Assembly: GCA_034687125.1 (NCBI GenBank)
Contig: JAQGBZ010000061.1
Span: 175,973-239,972 of the forward strand
DNA length: 64,000 bases
Direction of reading: 5' to 3'
Source of the DNA: Neelides folsomi
Taxonomy: Eukaryota > Arthropoda > Collembola > Neelipleona > Neelidae
Part shown: positions 63,864 to 64,000 of the stretch, in pieces
Layout: each line of letters starts with the position of its first letter
How positions within the stretch are numbered: the stretch's first letter is position 1
The notes under the pieces: model-generated
Told to the model about the DNA's origin: nothing
Databases searched by the model: none
The model's input: only the letters and a program-made list of their open reading frames with translations
Translations under genes and position numbers: made by a program

Positions 63864-64000
63864 CTACAGGAATCAAATTATAAGATTGTACTTGTAATTA
63901 ATAAGGGTGAATTCCTCGGAGCGCCCAAAAGTGACGAGTGCCCATATAAATACCATTGAATACTGTACTTTGACATGGGCTTAAAAAATAAATTATCGAG

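Noticed and set aside
1-64000. tRNA or rRNA genes
   Set aside because: No convincing internal promoter boxes or rRNA core sequences were seen; a tRNAscan run would be decisive.

Overview
The window is AT-rich nuclear DNA from an arthropod. The genes are intron-split (GT-AG introns of about 50 nt to 4 kb), encode Rebers-Riddiford (RR) cuticle proteins and Na+/K+-ATPase alpha subunits, and sit among inverted-repeat transposable elements. A crustacean, most likely a copepod of the salmon-louse type, is my best guess from composition and protein character. That is inference and was not checked against a database.

Layout. Positions 1-12.4 kb hold no confident host gene: a 136-bp foldback element, a transposase-like fragment, a remnant repeat and a 129-bp MITE. 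Three plus-strand cuticle genes follow. Gene 1 (12540-17906) has 3 exons and encodes 250 aa. Gene 2 (29956-33199) has 5 exons and encodes about 725 aa with a His/Gln/Pro-rich tail. Gene 3 (43070-45519) has 7 exons and encodes 208 aa. All three have a very short first coding exon, a signal peptide and one resilin-like RR chitin-binding domain. Long AT-rich intergenic stretches and two inverted-repeat elements (33.9-35.1 and 37.2-38.1 kb) separate them.

From 46.7 kb to the right edge the minus strand carries a head-to-tail array of Na+/K+-ATPase alpha-subunit (P2C P-type ATPase) genes. Copy A (52620 to 46744) has 22 exons and encodes 1060 aa. Copy B (59912 to 54407) has 24 exons and encodes 1036 aa. 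Copy C is cut by the window edge and only its last two exons are present. I rebuilt A and B exon by exon; every phase closes and neither has an internal stop. Both keep the catalytic motifs [17 protein letters not shown] and PEGL. Both also share two unusual ion-site changes: the M5 serine of TLTSN is aspartate, and the M8 aspartate of QWAD is asparagine. Three inverted-repeat elements lie side by side between B and C.

The cuticle genes would supply secreted chitin-binding exoskeleton proteins, and the ATPase genes plasma-membrane cation pumps. Nothing in the sequence links the two groups functionally. The most novel biology here is the pump array with its altered cation sites. Also notable are the 27-nt microexon inside two of the three RR domains, the His-rich cuticle tail and the foldback cluster.
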